From: Combretum micranthum
Taxonomy: Eukaryota; Streptophyta; Magnoliopsida; Myrtales; Combretaceae
Length of the DNA: 64,000 bases
Assembly: GCA_024138025.1 (NCBI GenBank)
Contig: JAMXBD010002789.1
Coordinates: forward strand, 99,179-163,178
Reading direction: 5' to 3'
Part shown: piece by piece, positions 1 to 12,592 of the stretch
Position numbering within the stretch: position 1 is the stretch's first letter
Layout: each line of letters opens with the position of its first letter
Made by a program: the position numbers and the translations under genes
The notes under the pieces: model-generated
The model's database searches: none
Told to the model about the DNA's origin: nothing
What the model saw: the letters and a program-made list of their open reading frames with translations, nothing else

Positions 1-2262
1 TTTCATAATTAAACTTTTAAAATTTAAAAATCCAAGTACAAAATTAGTATTTTTTTAGATTTTTAATAAAAAGAATAAAATTTAGATGTCAAAAATAATA
101 TTTACCCTTTTTGTGAAAAATGCAGCATTCGCATCAGGATAACCACGGATTATTTTATTGTTAACCCGTATAAGATTTGAATTAATTTATAATTTGTAAA
201 AGACAGCAATGTCTGTGTCCGAACTTGTATTTAGCAGTACTATAGATAGGCGTGGAGTGCATTATTAATGGTGAATTTAGTAAAATGAACACTTTGGTAT
301 TATGATTTTAGGTATAATTAAATGCCAAAAAACACCAACGTGTTAATTCTATATTAGTCAATAGCAGTATAACCTAGTGTATTCTCCTATGTTTTTTCAA
401 GTAAAAGATTAAGTTTAATTATCTTTTTTTTTGTAAAAAAAATAAAATAATTCCACATTAAAGATAATTTCATTCCTAAAGTTCCCAGAATCAACAGAAG
501 AAACATCTCAACTCACAATAATAATATATGCAAATGGAGAATCTAGTAATTAATAATTATGAGTTTCTTACAAAGGGAAGCTGGCGTGAGGAGTGAGTGA
601 GATATGGCATTCTTGTTCCTACGGAATCATTCTTAGTTCCTAAGACGCCATTAGATGTGATCTTCCAACTCAACAGACCAACAGATGGAATTGAATCTGT
701 CGTCCAGTCCTCATTGGCCAAAAGAAAAGAAGTGTTCATTAAAAATGTTCATAATAAAATATAATTTTATAAATATAACACATATTTTTCTCTCTTTAAT
801 TATAAATATTTTAATAATTTATCATTTTGACGGTTCCGCCCTTCATTAGAGCAAAACACGTAACCCTCCCTCAAAGAACAGTATATACTTGTAGGAAATT
901 GAAATAGAAATAAAGACAATATCTTATTATAAACCATCCTACAGTCATCTCAAGGTATAACAGCCAGCCCGAAGCCAACAGGCTCTATTTAGATTGAACC
1001 GGTTCTAGAACTGTAAATCCAGTGATTCATGGATCCAAATCTAACAATTTTATTTAAATATATACCAAATTTAGAAACGTAAAATTTTTCAATTAAAATA
1101 AAAATTGGATTAAAAACATTAGTCTTTTTACTCATTTCATGAGATTATTAATACGTATATATTTATATACAAACATATCCATTTTAGTTATAGTATCAAC
1201 GATATAAGATTAGAGTACAGGAACTTTGTGATCTTATCACAGAACCATACCGTTAGTGATATCAAATTAAAAATTATAAAAAAAATAAATATATAAAATT
1301 TAAGGTGTTCAATCCTGGTTAAAAAAGATCTTGATTGTTTATTGAAATAATAGGACCAGTCTCGTTGTAACCACCTCAGGATCATAAAATTTTCCTTAGA
1401 GTACACTCTAAAAGGTTTTAACAAAATGTTACAAAAGAAAAGATAGTCCCATATTATCAAGAAATGAGATTTTTTTTAACTTTGTATACATTAAACTAGA
1501 TATATTTTCAAATTACATTTTGTTGCAGGTGGAAAATTGTTGGTACAGATCCAAAGGCCTACAACTAGAAAACATGGTTAATGGTACGGTAGTCTGACAG
1601 AACCACTTTGATGCTTAAGTCAGTAGTGGGTCGAGAGAGAGAAGGCAAGTTTGTAAATTAGATATGTAAGTGAGATTAGTTACTAATCAGTCCCCTTGTC
1701 TAGTGGACTCATTTCTATTTATAAGCGATGGTCATACCAAAATGGAGTCTCACATAATATTCAAGGTCCATGTGATGCATTCCTAAGGTAAGGGACTAAG
1801 CTTGAGTTTAGATCCTCTTATTAGCAACGAACTTAGACCTGAAATGGTGATGGTGATCAACTGAGGAGAGTAACCAAGCAAGTGGAGAGCAATTTTTTTG
1901 GAGCACCCCAAAGGAGGTTTAGAGTACCTCTAGCGATATTAAGGGACTGAAGAAATGTTTTTGTTAAAGGAGGAGCCTGGAAGAGGAGGACCTCGGCCTA
2001 GTCCTTATGTATACCAACTGAAGTAGATTGAACTTGAACCTGGTAAATGACTAAGGCTTAACGATCAAGGTAGTCTGAGGCACTTAACAGGCTTCGCAAA
2101 CCCTATTACTAGTCAATTTTGCTAAGGTTGGGCCTATTGGACCATGATCAAGTAAAGTACATCAACACATTTATTTCATGATAGCATGTTAAATACTATA
2201 GACAGATATTAATTTATTTATACTCATATGAAAAAAAATCTAAAAATTAAGCATCATTTATA
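1..2262. other. AT-rich intergenic DNA, no gene recognised
   Basis: All open frames here are short and have no recognisable domain, splice context or codon pattern. The stretch is AT-rich with scattered homopolymers. About 1530-2160 is less AT-rich and may be an old repeat fragment, but no ends, terminal repeats or protein similarity could be seen. Confidence 0.6.
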
Positions 2263-2624
2263 ATCTTTGTCACGCCCCAGCGGGTACTCTAAACGTGACA
2301 GCCCGCCGTACACAATATTAAAACTCAAGAATGACTACCTCAGTCACTCGAAAGCTTCCATATCGTACAAGGCGTACATTCACAACAAAGAGAGACCGGT
2401 GGAGTAATGTATTTTAAGATATTGGCAGCGAACATGCAAAATAACACTCAATATATTTCATTGAAATAAAAGTCTTACAACTTCTAAGGGGCATCCCCCG
2501 ATAATTCATAATAACATGGTTCTAAATAGAACATAACTAAAGCTAGAAATTTTTAGAAGAAATCTACTCTATAACTTCAAAATAGATTGCCTCCAAAAGC
2601 TTCTAAAAAAAATAAGGATTCTAC

Positions 2625-2661
2625 CCGAAAATCAAGGTGGTCTCGGGTGCAAAAGATAATC
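2625..2661 (-). other. Putative second leader exon of solo LTR 1
   Basis: After a TTTGCAG acceptor the minus strand reads GATTATCTTTTGCACC and onward, up to a GTAGAA donor-like site. Joined to the ATG at the end of the preceding micro-exon, the frame stays open and begins M-D-E-I-I-F-C-T, resembling M-D-R-T-I-F-G-T in element E1. The exon call is inference; no transcript is available. Confidence 0.35.
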
Positions 2662-3357
2662 CTGCAAAGTCAAAAGTCTATAGAGTATAAGCATTACTAG
2701 CTTAGTGAGATATTCCTTACGCAATAGTACTCATAACCACACTCAAACAAGTTTATTAATCAAGCATATGAATGCAACATCACATGATCAAACATTACAT
2801 ACGACTATCGTTTCATATGTTTGATGGATTTACCCCTCCATCGGTGGTTAGGGAATGCTTTGAACTGGGTCCCGAACAACCTCCTCAAGTTTGCGCGCGT
2901 CTTGGGGTTCCAACGAACCGTACTACTAGTCCCCGGGCCTTCCATGCCCAATCGATCGATCCGCTCGGCTACACCTTGAGGTCGTATTCCCCGTACGTCC
3001 TAACCCTCAAGATGTAGCTAGGCAGCTTACCTTTTCGTCCCACGCTGAGGAGTAGTAGCATAACTTCGTAATGATATTCAAGTGATATGCTGAGCAATTT
3101 ATTATATGGGGATTTCAATATGGCATTAAATCATTTTAAGCGATCAGACAATATTGCACACATAACAAACATACATGGAGACATTTATATCAATCACAAA
3201 TCGGGTTCCGATATACTTATCGTTCATTGATCGTACACAACGATCACATACTAATTCCCATAATATCCCACATGCATATCAATTTTATCTTTTCCTAACA
3301 TCTAGTGCTCTATTCTACAAGCACATACGCGAATACATAAGCGTAAAGGAAACTCAC

Positions 3358-3419
3358 TCGTCCATAGTGCTTAGGAGTCCAAGTAATCATCGGGAAGATA
3401 AGATCGTGATCCTCGACAC
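3358..3419 (-). other. Putative LTR leader micro-exon (solo LTR 1)
   Basis: On the minus strand a T-rich acceptor ending TTTAG precedes 3419. The segment runs 62 nt to a GTGAGT donor at 3357-3352. Its end reads LPDDYLDS-stop. An ATG follows, ATGGACGA, directly against the donor. The first half is one base out of frame with the second, which is expected for an unselected solo LTR. The same arrangement occurs in four other LTR lineages in this window (see findings). Confidence 0.5.
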
Positions 3420-5048
3420 CTAAACAAAAAAATACCCAACATTAGTATTTCATCCAAGATCTATTCAAGTTCTAAACTTCTATCTAAAGAATTCATAAAA
3501 TCGTATGGAAATGGAAATCCCAATTTAAAATGGCCATAACTCTTGCTCATTTTAACTTGAATTTCGCATATTATATACCGATTTCTACTTACTCGAAAAG
3601 AATCTATCTTTCTAAGGTTTATTTCATCAATAGAAGTCATTTAGGTCTCGGAATAGAAGCTTACAGATTTGATACGAATTTTCCAAACTTCAAAACTAGA
3701 GTTTTCCATCTTTACTTCACTCAAGGGCTTTTGTACAAAATATAGACATATTGTATGGTTGAAAAATCCCTTGAATTTATGTATATATATGTATAAACTC
3801 AAACTATATGCATGGATTTAGTGTTGTCTCAACAATGGTTTTGTAAAACACATGTCTTGAAAGTGAGATGAGCTTAAGACTTGAAAAGAAGTTAGTTTTA
3901 TTTTGAAAATTTCCTAAATTATTATAAATGAGTATTTCTTCCTTTTAGCTCCATTTCTTAGTTATTAATCTTCAAAAGTAATTTTCATCTTTCAAGATAA
4001 ATTTATTTCTAGTGGTTTGGAAACATATAGTTTTTCTAAATATTTCATAGCTATATCCACTTTTAAAAGAAATCATCTTATAAATTTTTGAAAAACTTAT
4101 CTTAGACTTTAGTGTTGGGAAACTTTGACAATTGAATTTAGGAAATGCTTTGTTTAGGTCTAAAAAAACTTTCTTATTTCTTTGAAAGAGATTTTATAAT
4201 AATTTTACTTTATGTGTTTCTTGGTGAAAACCACATATTATTACTAAAACTTTAGAAGAATATTTGTTTAAGATAAATTTCAAATCTTTAAGAAAATAAC
4301 TTCTTATGTGACAAAATTTATATTTAAAAAGAGTTCTTATTCTTATTTAAGAAAACTCATTTCTATTATGTTTGAGACAATAACAACATATTCATGCATG
4401 AATGAGAATATGTAACCATGAACAACATACAAATAAATAAGAGCATAAAAGTAAAGTCAAGTATTGGGAACCTTGCTTCATCAAGGTATCCGGGACTAAG
4501 AATAGACTAGTCCTCAAAAGCAAAGAATAAAATTGTTTTGACTTGATATGGACAAGTCTAAGACTAGAAAGACTAGTCTTAATATTGCATAAAACAGTAA
4601 ATATAAATTGCAAGACTTGAAAATAAATAAATAAACAAGTGAGCTTATATGCTCTAAATAAATATATATACATAATATACATAATACTTTATATATGTCA
4701 GGTTGGAAACAAATAATAACAATAACAAATAATAGAAACATAAAGAAAACAAGAACATGAACAAAAATAAAACATGAATAAATTGTTGCTTCTTTAACTC
4801 ATTGAGTCTAAGAAACATACACTAAACTCATGTTGAGTTATATGAACATGAGAGAGATATGAGAAACTTTTACCTAAAGCTTATGGGTTTGTTGAAGAAG
4901 AAAAGAATGGGTTGTTGTATTATGTGGGACTTGGTTTTTCTAAAGAAAAGAAGAGACTTGAGAGAGATTTGGGAGAGGAATTTTTGTGGAGTGATTTTGG
5001 AGAGTTTTAGTATGAATTTTTGCTGTGTGAAAGAATGGAAGGAAGGGG

Positions 5049-5056
5049 TATTTATA
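5049..5056 (-). promoter_or_regulatory. TATA box of solo LTR 1
   Basis: TATAAATA on the minus strand lies about 700 bp from the element-sense start of the LTR, followed by a C/T-rich leader. This is the expected arrangement of a U3 promoter. A matching TATAAATA occurs in LTR A at about 48930-48937. Confidence 0.55.
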
Positions 5057-5765
5057 GATTTTGGAGTGGAAATTAGATGTAATAAAAATTAAATGAAATT
5101 GAAATAAAATAGATGGAAGAAGAGCATAGGGGCGCCGGTTTTGAGTGTATAGAGGGGGAGAAATAAATTATTTTTGTTTGTTTTGTATTAAAAGAAGTAA
5201 TGTGTAAAGTGTGATGTGATTAAAGTTGTATGGGAGAAGGTAAATTGTAAGATATAGGTATGGTAGAGTGTAAGAATAGAGTGTAAGAAAAAGTAGAGAT
5301 AGGTGAATAGTAATGAAAAGTAGAAAAGTACTATCAATAGTAGATAGACAATTAAAATACCGGTAGTAACAAAAATACGCGTAAAAGGCTATATCTGTTA
5401 TTTTAGATACCGAAAAATTCTAAAACTGATATTTTTGAAAACCTTATATTTTTATGAATCTATTGTGTTGTCGGAATATTTTTGTTATCTGGTGCTCCGG
5501 GGCACGGTTTTTCGAAAACTGATCCGATCGGATCCAAAAGACACTAGAAAAATTCGAATCTGATATTTTTAGGCTTTCCTATATAATTACGAACCATATT
5601 CCACAATTATCTCAATTTCGTTTTCTAGGGTTTAAGAACACGGGATTGCCAGATCTAGATTCGCTAGACTAAACATAGAACTAGGTTAATTTTAGGGTTT
5701 ATTTTGACTTCCGGTTCTTAGGGTTTGCTAATATTATAAAAAAAAATCTAGGGGCTTACAATCTT

Positions 5766-6934
5766 AAATTTTGGTATTAGTTTTTTACTTTATATTATTT
5801 TTATTTCTTTTAGAATTTGATATTTTTCATGAATCACACAGACTTATTAGGTCCATGGTTTATAGCTAATGATTCGCCCTAGAATCAGGGTCCCTTGTGG
5901 ATTCTTCCAATATTCAAACCCAATACTCTTATCCACTAAGCCAGCTCAAGGCTAGTCATGATTGAGACTTACTCATGGAGATATTTAATCTCATATTCTC
6001 CCTTCACTTCTCAAAGCTAATCCCATCATAATCCAAATTTTATTCATTTATGTTGAATGGAAAAAAATATTTTCTCATCTGAATCTGTAGGGTTGTGGAT
6101 GATATATTTGGGGCCTTTTTTATACTTGAAAAGAAAAATTTATAACCCAACCAGTTGGTTCTTTTGCTTAATCTTATTGTAGCTCCAAAATTTTATATGA
6201 TTCAAATTTGTTTTCCAGTTGTTTTTTTTCTTTTCCTTTTTCTCCTCCATTTTCTTCTCCCTTTCCTAATAAATGCTCCATTCTTTCTCCATATTTTTTT
6301 CTCCTATTATCTAACAAATTCTTGCTTCTCTCTCCTCCCATTCTCTCTTCCAATAGCACTTTTACTCTTTTTTTTTTTTTTTTTTGCACTATTTAAAACT
6401 AAAGATCTCTACTTTGGCTTTCATAATATTTTTCCAAGAATATCTCAATTTAAAAGATCTAATAATCTAAATTATAATACAAACATTTCATATAGAAAAA
6501 AATATGATAATAAGTGTATTTGTTAGTTTTTTTTGTAACTTTCGTAAGATTGAAAAAAAAAAAGAAGATAATCATGAGATTTTATTTCATTTAATGATTT
6601 TAGTTTTTTTTTTTTATTTTTTTAGCATACACATAAGGTGGACTGTTTGCTAATATCCTTTAATACCAAATTGTTGTCATGTGAGCAAATAGTAAATCGC
6701 CCAAAGTATAGGATTAGATTAAAATTAGCAAGTACTAGATACAAGATTGAGGAATATTAAGCCTAAGGCGTGTGTCCTGGGGGCTCATTACGGGAATTCT
6801 TTCACGCCTAGCAACGGCAGAACAACTATGATACAAAATGCAAATTGCACGCTTTAGCTCTTCCCTATATAGAATTGCATCCCTCCTCTCTTTTTCTTTC
6901 CTTCTTTTCCTTTTTTTTTCATATTTTGAAAAAA
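5766..6934. other. AT-rich intergenic DNA, no gene recognised
   Basis: Long C/T-rich and T-rich tracts (about 6220-6390 and 6600-6620) create spurious open frames on both strands. No domain or conserved frame is visible. Confidence 0.6.
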
Positions 6935-7087
6935 ATATACAATTTAGTGCATGAACTTTGACAAAAAATGTCAATCAGGTACCTAAACTTTAAAAAGTCC
7001 AAATTTATACCTAATTAAATTTTTCGTGTCTCTAAATATTACTCACCCAATCATTGTGTGACAAGTATCAATTACTTTAAGAGACAT
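6935..7087. mobile_element. Left half of an inverted-repeat (MITE-like) element interrupted by E1
   Basis: About 100 bp here (ATGAACTTTGACAAAAAATG, then ACCTAAACTTTAAAAAGTCC, then TATACCTAATTAAATTTT) match the reverse complement of 20130-20237, on the other side of element E1. The two halves are the arms of one small element that E1 split. Outer borders are approximate and no duplication could be assigned to it. Confidence 0.6.
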
Positions 7088-8258
7088 TGTCACGCCCCGA
7101 GGGTATCTTAGACGGGACAGTTCCGCCATACACAATATCCGGCTTAAGATTTAAATCATAAATCTCTTAAAGCCATAAATATTGTGCAGAAGCGTATCCT
7201 AAATAGATAACCACAGGGTTTGATAGTACCAGATTAGCCATATAAAATACAACTAATAGTCTCAAAACTAACTTAATAACTACTGCAGAAATATAACATT
7301 AAAAGAAAAGTAGTTTAAGAGTGTATACAACAAAGCAGTTGGGTTACTGATCCTATAAATATTTCAATCCTGTTTCAAAGATTTATTTAAAAACCCCCCA
7401 GGAAAAAGAAGAAGGAACTCTCTTCAACCCTCGTATCCTTCCCTCAAAACCCTGAATCCAAAGGGGAGCTAACCTGAGGGTAGCCTCGTCCTGACTGGTA
7501 CCAAAGATAGTCCTGTGACAATAAACCGTAAGGGAGTGAGCGACCACAGGCTCAGCGAGTTATATTCCTCACACTATACCATTCAAGCAAGTTATTAATT
7601 CAAACATATGCAATGCAAACAATCAAGTGAACAATATATATAGCCAACCGGTAACCATATACATATTCGGATTTGCGCCCTCCGAATCCGGGGTTGGGGT
7701 ACATCCACTCATCAGCACCCAGATTAATATACTTCGGGAATCAAATTTCTCAAGAAAACTTTATATATCAAAATAATATACATATAACAACATCCCAGTG
7801 AAGTAATAAATCCGAAACAATGACCCGGCGCGATTCTAGGAGAAGGGCCGTCTCCCCAGGACGACTTAGTTCCCATTCCCCTAGAACAAGGCCCATGGTA
7901 CACACTAGGTATATACCACTTCGGTCCTCCATGTTCACCATCCTCACGGGACAGTGCGGCCCATCCGGATCAAGGTGTAGTGGTGATGGCCTTCTACGTG
8001 CATGAATGCTATGCATGAACGTATTCAATTATTATGTCAGATTGTTTTATATTTATTTACTTGGTGTGCAAACAAGCTTCATACACTTTCATTTCTATTC
8101 TATAGCATCCAATGGGTTAGAATATACTTACAATATTTTATTAACCAATTCAAGTAACCACAGTCACAGTTTATTTCCCAACCCCTTAATATTTGATTAC
8201 ATGATTAATTCTATTCTACAACCACAATCAAGTATAGAGATCATAGGAATATACTCAC

Positions 8259-8321
8259 CTGTCCATATTTCTTGTCAGTCGTAATAGTCAACAGGCAGAT
8301 CAAGCTCAGAGTCAGAATCAC
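8259..8321 (-). other. Putative LTR leader micro-exon, 3' LTR copy of E1
   Basis: Same 63-nt segment as 18027-18089 in the other LTR: acceptor TTATATTCAG, then 14 codons ending LPVDYYD-stop, then ATGGACAG against a GTGAGT donor at 8258-8253. Confidence 0.5.
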
Positions 8322-8675
8322 CTGAATATAAGTAAAGATGGAAATATACTATAAGAATTGACTAAAAACATCTAATATATAAATATATATATATATCTCT
8401 ACTACAGACTTCCTATATTCTGGAATCTATTACTAAAACCTTATATAGCTAATATAAATCGATTTAACGTAGATTATACGTACAAACGTAGTTTACTAAT
8501 TATTTTTGAGCTATATGAAATATACGCAAAATAATAATAGTATCCAAATAAATAAAAATATCATTATTAAGGATAAAGAAAATTTTAATCAAGTAACCTA
8601 AGTAATTAAACATATAGATATATATATATATATAAGTATGTATTGAAAGGTTAAAGGAAATAATTTAATAAACCG

Positions 8676-8696
8676 AATAATAATAATAATAATAAC

Positions 8697-8739
<43 letters not shown>
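8676..8739. repeat. (TAA)n microsatellite in the E1 LTR
   Basis: About 20 near-perfect AAT units. The copy in the other LTR (about 18437-18490) is shorter and interrupted, so repeat length has changed since insertion. Confidence 0.9.
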
Positions 8740-8740
<1 letters not shown>

Positions 8741-9120
8741 CATATTTAAGTCTATGTATATATAAGCATATAAAAACAAATAGATTAACATACTTATATT
8801 ATATTAATAATTTAATTCTTATATATATAAAGCATAAATATATATATAACAAGAAATATAATATATCCTATAGTATATATAAGTATGAATATATAAATAT
8901 ATAGCATATAAGGGCTTATACATATACATATATACATAGACAAATTATTTAAGTATATAATATATACATATATACTATACCTATCGTATATATATATATC
9001 ATACACATATATACATATATACTAATCATATATATATATAAAATATATATATACATATATAATATATCTCCATAAGAAGCAGCAGAGCTGCTTTGGGAAG
9101 GAGAGGCAGATGGCCGCTGC

Positions 9121-9290
9121 CGCTCGAGCGCTCATCTGGAGCGCCTGCTCGAGCGCTGCTGAGCGCTCGCTGGGCGCTCTTTCAGCGCTCCTTGAGCGCT
9201 CGCTGAGCGCTCCTTCAGTGCTTCTTGAGCGCTCGCTGAGCGCTTCTGAGCGCTCAGCTTGAGCGCTCCATGCGCGCTCGCTGAGCGTTG
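9121..9290. repeat. AGCGCT palindromic array in the E1 3' LTR
   Basis: A CpG-rich block in an otherwise AT-rich LTR, made of many copies of the self-complementary hexamer AGCGCT, usually as GAGCGCTC with short variable spacers such as CTTGAGCGCTCGCTGAGCGC. In element sense it lies inside the predicted first leader intron. Confidence 0.85.
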
Positions 9291-9431
9291 CCCAGCGAAG
9301 ACAGAGCAGGGGCTCTGTCAGAGAGCGGTGGTGCGGGTGTGTGTGTTTTGGGTGATGCTGGGGCGACTGATGTGGTGCGGGGGGGCTGTGGGGTGCTGGG
9401 GCAGTGCGGTGGTGTGCTGGGATGGTGCGAC

Positions 9432-9655
9432 GAGGAAGAAGAAGAAAAAACAGAGGAGGAAGAAGAAACAGAGGAAGAAGAAGAAGAAAAAAAGAAGAAG
9501 AAGAAACAGAGGAGCTCACCTTTCTTCGGACCACTGCTCCTACGGAAGAAGAAGATCAAAAGAAAAGAAAAGAAAATGAAACAAAGAAGGAAAGAAACAG
9601 AGGAAATCCAAAACGAAAGAAAAAGAAAGAAAAGGAGGAGAAGGAAACCGCAGCT
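9432..9655. repeat. Purine-rich GAA tract (CT-rich leader in element sense)
   Basis: About 220 bp of GAA/GAGGAA-type sequence on the plus strand, interrupted around 9513-9545 by a short non-repetitive block. In element sense it is a pyrimidine-rich stretch just downstream of the TATA region, so it is probably part of the transcribed leader. Open frames that read it as Glu/Lys/Arg or Ser/Phe runs are artefacts. Confidence 0.8.
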
Positions 9656-9659
9656 TAAG

Positions 9660-9690
<31 letters not shown>

Positions 9691-10123
9691 AAAGTCAAAG
9701 GAGCTTGTGGTCAACAAACCCAACTGTCAGACTTATCCTTCGCAATTATCTATATATATATATATGTAATAAAATAATTGCAACATGGATCTTCTTAAAT
9801 TTCTTGTTGACTAATCTCGGAAAATTTAATCCAAAAATAAGGAATATCCAATTTAAACAAAATAGCACGGTCTAAATTTTAATAGTAAATCGAATAATAT
9901 TTATCGTATAAGATCAAATATTCAGACAACATTCGGACAAGAATTTATAAATAAAATCTTTAATTAATACTGTTTAGAGTAGATTCATAATTGAATAAAG
10001 AAAAATTAATTTATGAAGAAGTTTATACTTAATTTGATAAATAAAATAAAATAAAATAATCAAAATAATAATTAAAATTATCAAAACAATTTAAGAAATC
10101 AGAAATCGGAAATTTTTCGGAGC

Positions 10124-12592
10124 TCACATCCTACCCTCCTTAAGAGAAGTTTTGTCCTCAAAACGTAAAGATTTACCTGAGTTTTGAAGTAAGTGAGGAT
10201 ATTTTTGTTTCACTTCTTCCTCAGATTCCCAAGTAGCTTCTTCTTGATTATGATTTTTCCACAAAACTTTCACATATCTGATTTCTTTGTTCCTCAATTT
10301 TTGAACCTTGTGATCTAAAATCCGAATTGGGTGTTCTTCGTATGTTAAATTCGCTTTCAACTGTACTGGCTCCAATTCAACAACTTTATCCGGATCGGGA
10401 ATGTGTCTTCTTAATACAGATACATGGAACACGTTGTGTATACCGGATAAGTTTGGTGGCAAGGCTAGTCGATAAGCCAAGTTTCCTACCCTCTCCAGGA
10501 TCTCAAAAGGTCCAATATATCGGGGGCTCAATTTTCCTTTTGTTCGAATCCGATGTATACTCTTAATAGGACTTATTTTCAAGTACACATGATCCCCAAT
10601 GTCGAACTCCAAGATTCGTCGTTTTAAATCTGCCCAACTTTTCTGCCTATCTTGAGCTTCCTTCATTCTTTGTTGAATGATTCTCACTTTCTCTGCAGCA
10701 TCTTGTATCAAATCAGGTCCTAGTACGAGTTTCTCCACATCATCCCAGAATAATGGTGATCGACATTTCCTCCCATATAGTGCTTCATAAGGGGGCATTT
10801 GAATAGTGGAATGATAACTGTTGTTGTACGCAAATTCCACTAAAGGCAAGTGTTCATCCCAATTTCCTTTGAATTCCATAACACATGCCCTGAGCATATC
10901 TTCCAATGTTTGGATAGTCCTTTCAGATTGTCCATCTGTTTGAGGGTGATAAGCGGTACTAAATCGTAATTTAGTACCCAAACCTTTTTGTAAACTTATC
11001 CAAAACTTGGATACAAATCTAGGATCTCTGTCTGATACAATACCTGCTGGAATTCCATGCAATCTCACCACTTCTCGGATATATAGTTTTGCTAACTTAT
11101 CCAAGGAGTATGTCATATTAATTGGCAAGAAATGTGATGATTTTGTCAACCGATCCACTATCACCCATATGGCATCATTTTTGGATAATGTTTTTGGTAA
11201 TCCGCTCACAAAATCCATGGTAATTTGATCCCACTTCCATTCCGGAATAGGTAAGGGTTTTAGCAGCCCTCCTGGCCGTTGATGCTCAGCTTTTACTTGT
11301 TGGCACACTTCACATTTTTGTACAAAATTTGCCACATCACGTTTCATCCCATTCCACCAAAAATGATTTTTCAGATCTTGGTACATTTTAGTACCTCCGG
11401 GATGTACTGTATACCCAGATGTATGAGCTTCACTCATAATCTCCTTCCGAAGTTCTTGATCATTAGGCACACATAATCTGTTATTCAGGCGTATCAATCC
11501 ATCATCTCCAATTTTGAAATCTGTATACCTTCCTTGTTGTGTTTCTTGTTTCACCAAAAGCAAGGTGGAGTCATGCTGCTGAGCTTCTTTTATCCTTTCA
11601 ATCAATGTGGGCTCAATTATTATATTAGCCAACTCAACCTCTGATTCATGCCAAGTAAATTCAATATTCAAGCGTTCAAATTCTCGAATCATCTCTTTTT
11701 GAGACGTAAGTAATGCGGCAACTTCTGCATGATTTTTCCTACTTAAAGCGTCAGCTACAGCATTTACTTTTCCAGGACAATAATTTATTCTAAGATCATA
11801 ATCCTTGATTAACTCCAACCATCTTCTTTGTCTCATATTTAATTCCTTTTGAGTGAATAAATATTTAAGACTCTGATGATCTGAATAAATCTCACATCTT
11901 TGCCCATATAAATAATGTCGCCATAGCTTGAGAGCAAAGACAACTGCTGCTAGCTCTAAATCGTGGGTAGGATAATTTTTCTCAGAGGGTCTCAATTGCC
12001 TTGAAGCATAAGCAATTACCTTACCATTTTGCATCAACACACAACCAAGCCCATTTTTTGATGCATCGCTGTGAACAGTGAATGGTATTTCACTATTTGG
12101 CAAGGTTAATATCGGTGCTGAGACCAATCTTTTCTTTAACTCCTGGAAACTTTCCTCTCTCTTATCATTCCATTCAAACTTCTCATACTTTTGAGTCAAT
12201 TGGGTAAGGGGTCGAGCAATTTTTGAAAAATCCTTCACAAATTTTCTGTAATAACCTGCTAACCCCAAGAAGCTTCTTATCTCTGTAACATTTTCTGGTT
12301 GTTTCCAACTAACAATTGCTTCGATCTTTGCAGGATCCACAGATACACCTTTTCCTGAAATTACGTGCCCTAGAAAAGAAATTTCATTTAACCAGAAATC
12401 ACATTTGGAAAATTTGGCATACAATTTGTGTTCTCTCAAAATTTGTAATGCCAGTCTTAGATGCTCAACGTGTTGTTCAGCAGTCGTTGAATAGACTAAA
12501 ATGTCATCGATGAAAACAATGACACATTTATCCAATAATGATCTGTATATCCGATTCATTAAATCCATAAATGCAGCAGGGGCATTGGTCAA
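10124..12592 (-). CDS. pol: E1 pol: RT C-terminal part, RNase H, integrase, chromodomain
   Basis: An uninterrupted 822-residue frame. It opens in the RT palm and contains the catalytic FIDD (residues 27-30). RNase H follows with acidic residues at D176 (HSDAS), E213 (DLELAA) and D238 (YSDH). Integrase has an H390-H397-C427-C430 zinc-binding domain and the D460, D521, E557 triad with 35 residues between the last two. A chromodomain-like segment lies at about 753-802, with [12 protein letters not shown]. All key catalytic residues are present, so the frame itself looks functional. The upstream RT part is in another frame because of a one-base deletion near 12590. Codons run to the stop inside the LTR. 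Confidence 0.93.
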   Translation of the reverse strand: MTNAPAAFMDLMNRIYRSLLDKCVIVFIDDILVYSTTAEQHVEHLRLALQILREHKLYAKFSKCDFWLNEISFLGHVISGKGVSVDPAKIEAIVSWKQPENVTEIRSFLGLAGYYRKFVKDFSKIARPLTQLTQKYEKFEWNDKREESFQELKKRLVSAPILTLPNSEIPFTVHSDASKNGLGCVLMQNGKVIAYASRQLRPSEKNYPTHDLELAAVVFALKLWRHYLYGQRCEIYSDHQSLKYLFTQKELNMRQRRWLELIKDYDLRINYCPGKVNAVADALSRKNHAEVAALLTSQKEMIREFERLNIEFTWHESEVELANIIIEPTLIERIKEAQQHDSTLLLVKQETQQGRYTDFKIGDDGLIRLNNRLCVPNDQELRKEIMSEAHTSGYTVHPGGTKMYQDLKNHFWWNGMKRDVANFVQKCEVCQQVKAEHQRPGGLLKPLPIPEWKWDQITMDFVSGLPKTLSKNDAIWVIVDRLTKSSHFLPINMTYSLDKLAKLYIREVVRLHGIPAGIVSDRDPRFVSKFWISLQKGLGTKLRFSTAYHPQTDGQSERTIQTLEDMLRACVMEFKGNWDEHLPLVEFAYNNSYHSTIQMPPYEALYGRKCRSPLFWDDVEKLVLGPDLIQDAAEKVRIIQQRMKEAQDRQKSWADLKRRILEFDIGDHVYLKISPIKSIHRIRTKGKLSPRYIGPFEILERVGNLAYRLALPPNLSGIHNVFHVSVLRRHIPDPDKVVELEPVQLKANLTYEEHPIRILDHKVQKLRNKEIRYVKVLWKNHNQEEATWESEEEVKQKYPHLLQNSGKSLRFEDKTSLKEGRM
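10129..10141 (-). promoter_or_regulatory. Polypurine tract of E1
   Basis: Minus-strand AAGGAGGGTAGGA directly abuts the 3' LTR start (TGTGAGCTCC). This is the plus-strand primer for reverse transcription. It lies inside the end of the pol reading frame, whose stop is a few bases into the LTR. Confidence 0.9.

Larger units (their letters stand above)
2268..5760 (-). repeat. Solo LTR 1 of a Ty3/gypsy-type element
   Basis: The unit begins TGTCACGCCCC and ends GGGGCTTACA, and is flanked by a perfect 5-bp duplication ATCTT (2263-2267 and 5761-5765). No internal retrotransposon sequence remains, so this is a solo LTR produced by LTR-LTR recombination. Read on the minus strand it has the usual TG...CA ends, a TATAAATA box, a pyrimidine-rich leader and splice-like signals. 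It is clearly related to LTR A at 48.2 kb (both contain the same block of ACTAGTCTT repeats) and has the same terminal GGCGTGACA-type end as element E1. Confidence 0.9.
7088..10128 (-). repeat. 3' LTR of E1 (element sense)
   Basis: Starts TGTCACGCC and ends GAGCTCACA on the plus strand. It is nearly identical to 16852-19928. Length differences come mainly from the (TAA)n and (TA)n tracts and the AGCGCT array. It is next to the polypurine tract, which makes it the 3' LTR in element sense. Confidence 0.93.

Noticed and set aside
4392..5092. Small frames in solo LTR 1
   Set aside because: AT-rich or leader sequence of the LTR; overlapping frames on both strands with no match in LTR A.
6155..6526. 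Hydrophobic 123-residue frame
   Set aside because: C/T-rich low-complexity sequence read as Leu/Phe; no conserved feature.
7768..8028. 86-residue minus-strand frame identical at 17537-17797
   Set aside because: Identity is explained by recent LTR duplication. The less AT-rich sequence keeps it open on both strands and no related frame was seen in the other LTR lineages.
9022..9534. Minus-strand frame reading the AGCGCT array as SERSRS-like repeats
   Set aside because: Looks like an RS-domain protein but is a by-product of the hexamer array; the other LTR copy gives a different and shorter frame.
9254..9875. Long plus-strand and minus-strand frames rich in Glu/Lys/Arg or Ser/Phe (also 19041-19568)
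   Set aside because: They are translations of the GAA tract and AGCGCT array in several frames at once; indels between the two LTR copies change the frames freely.
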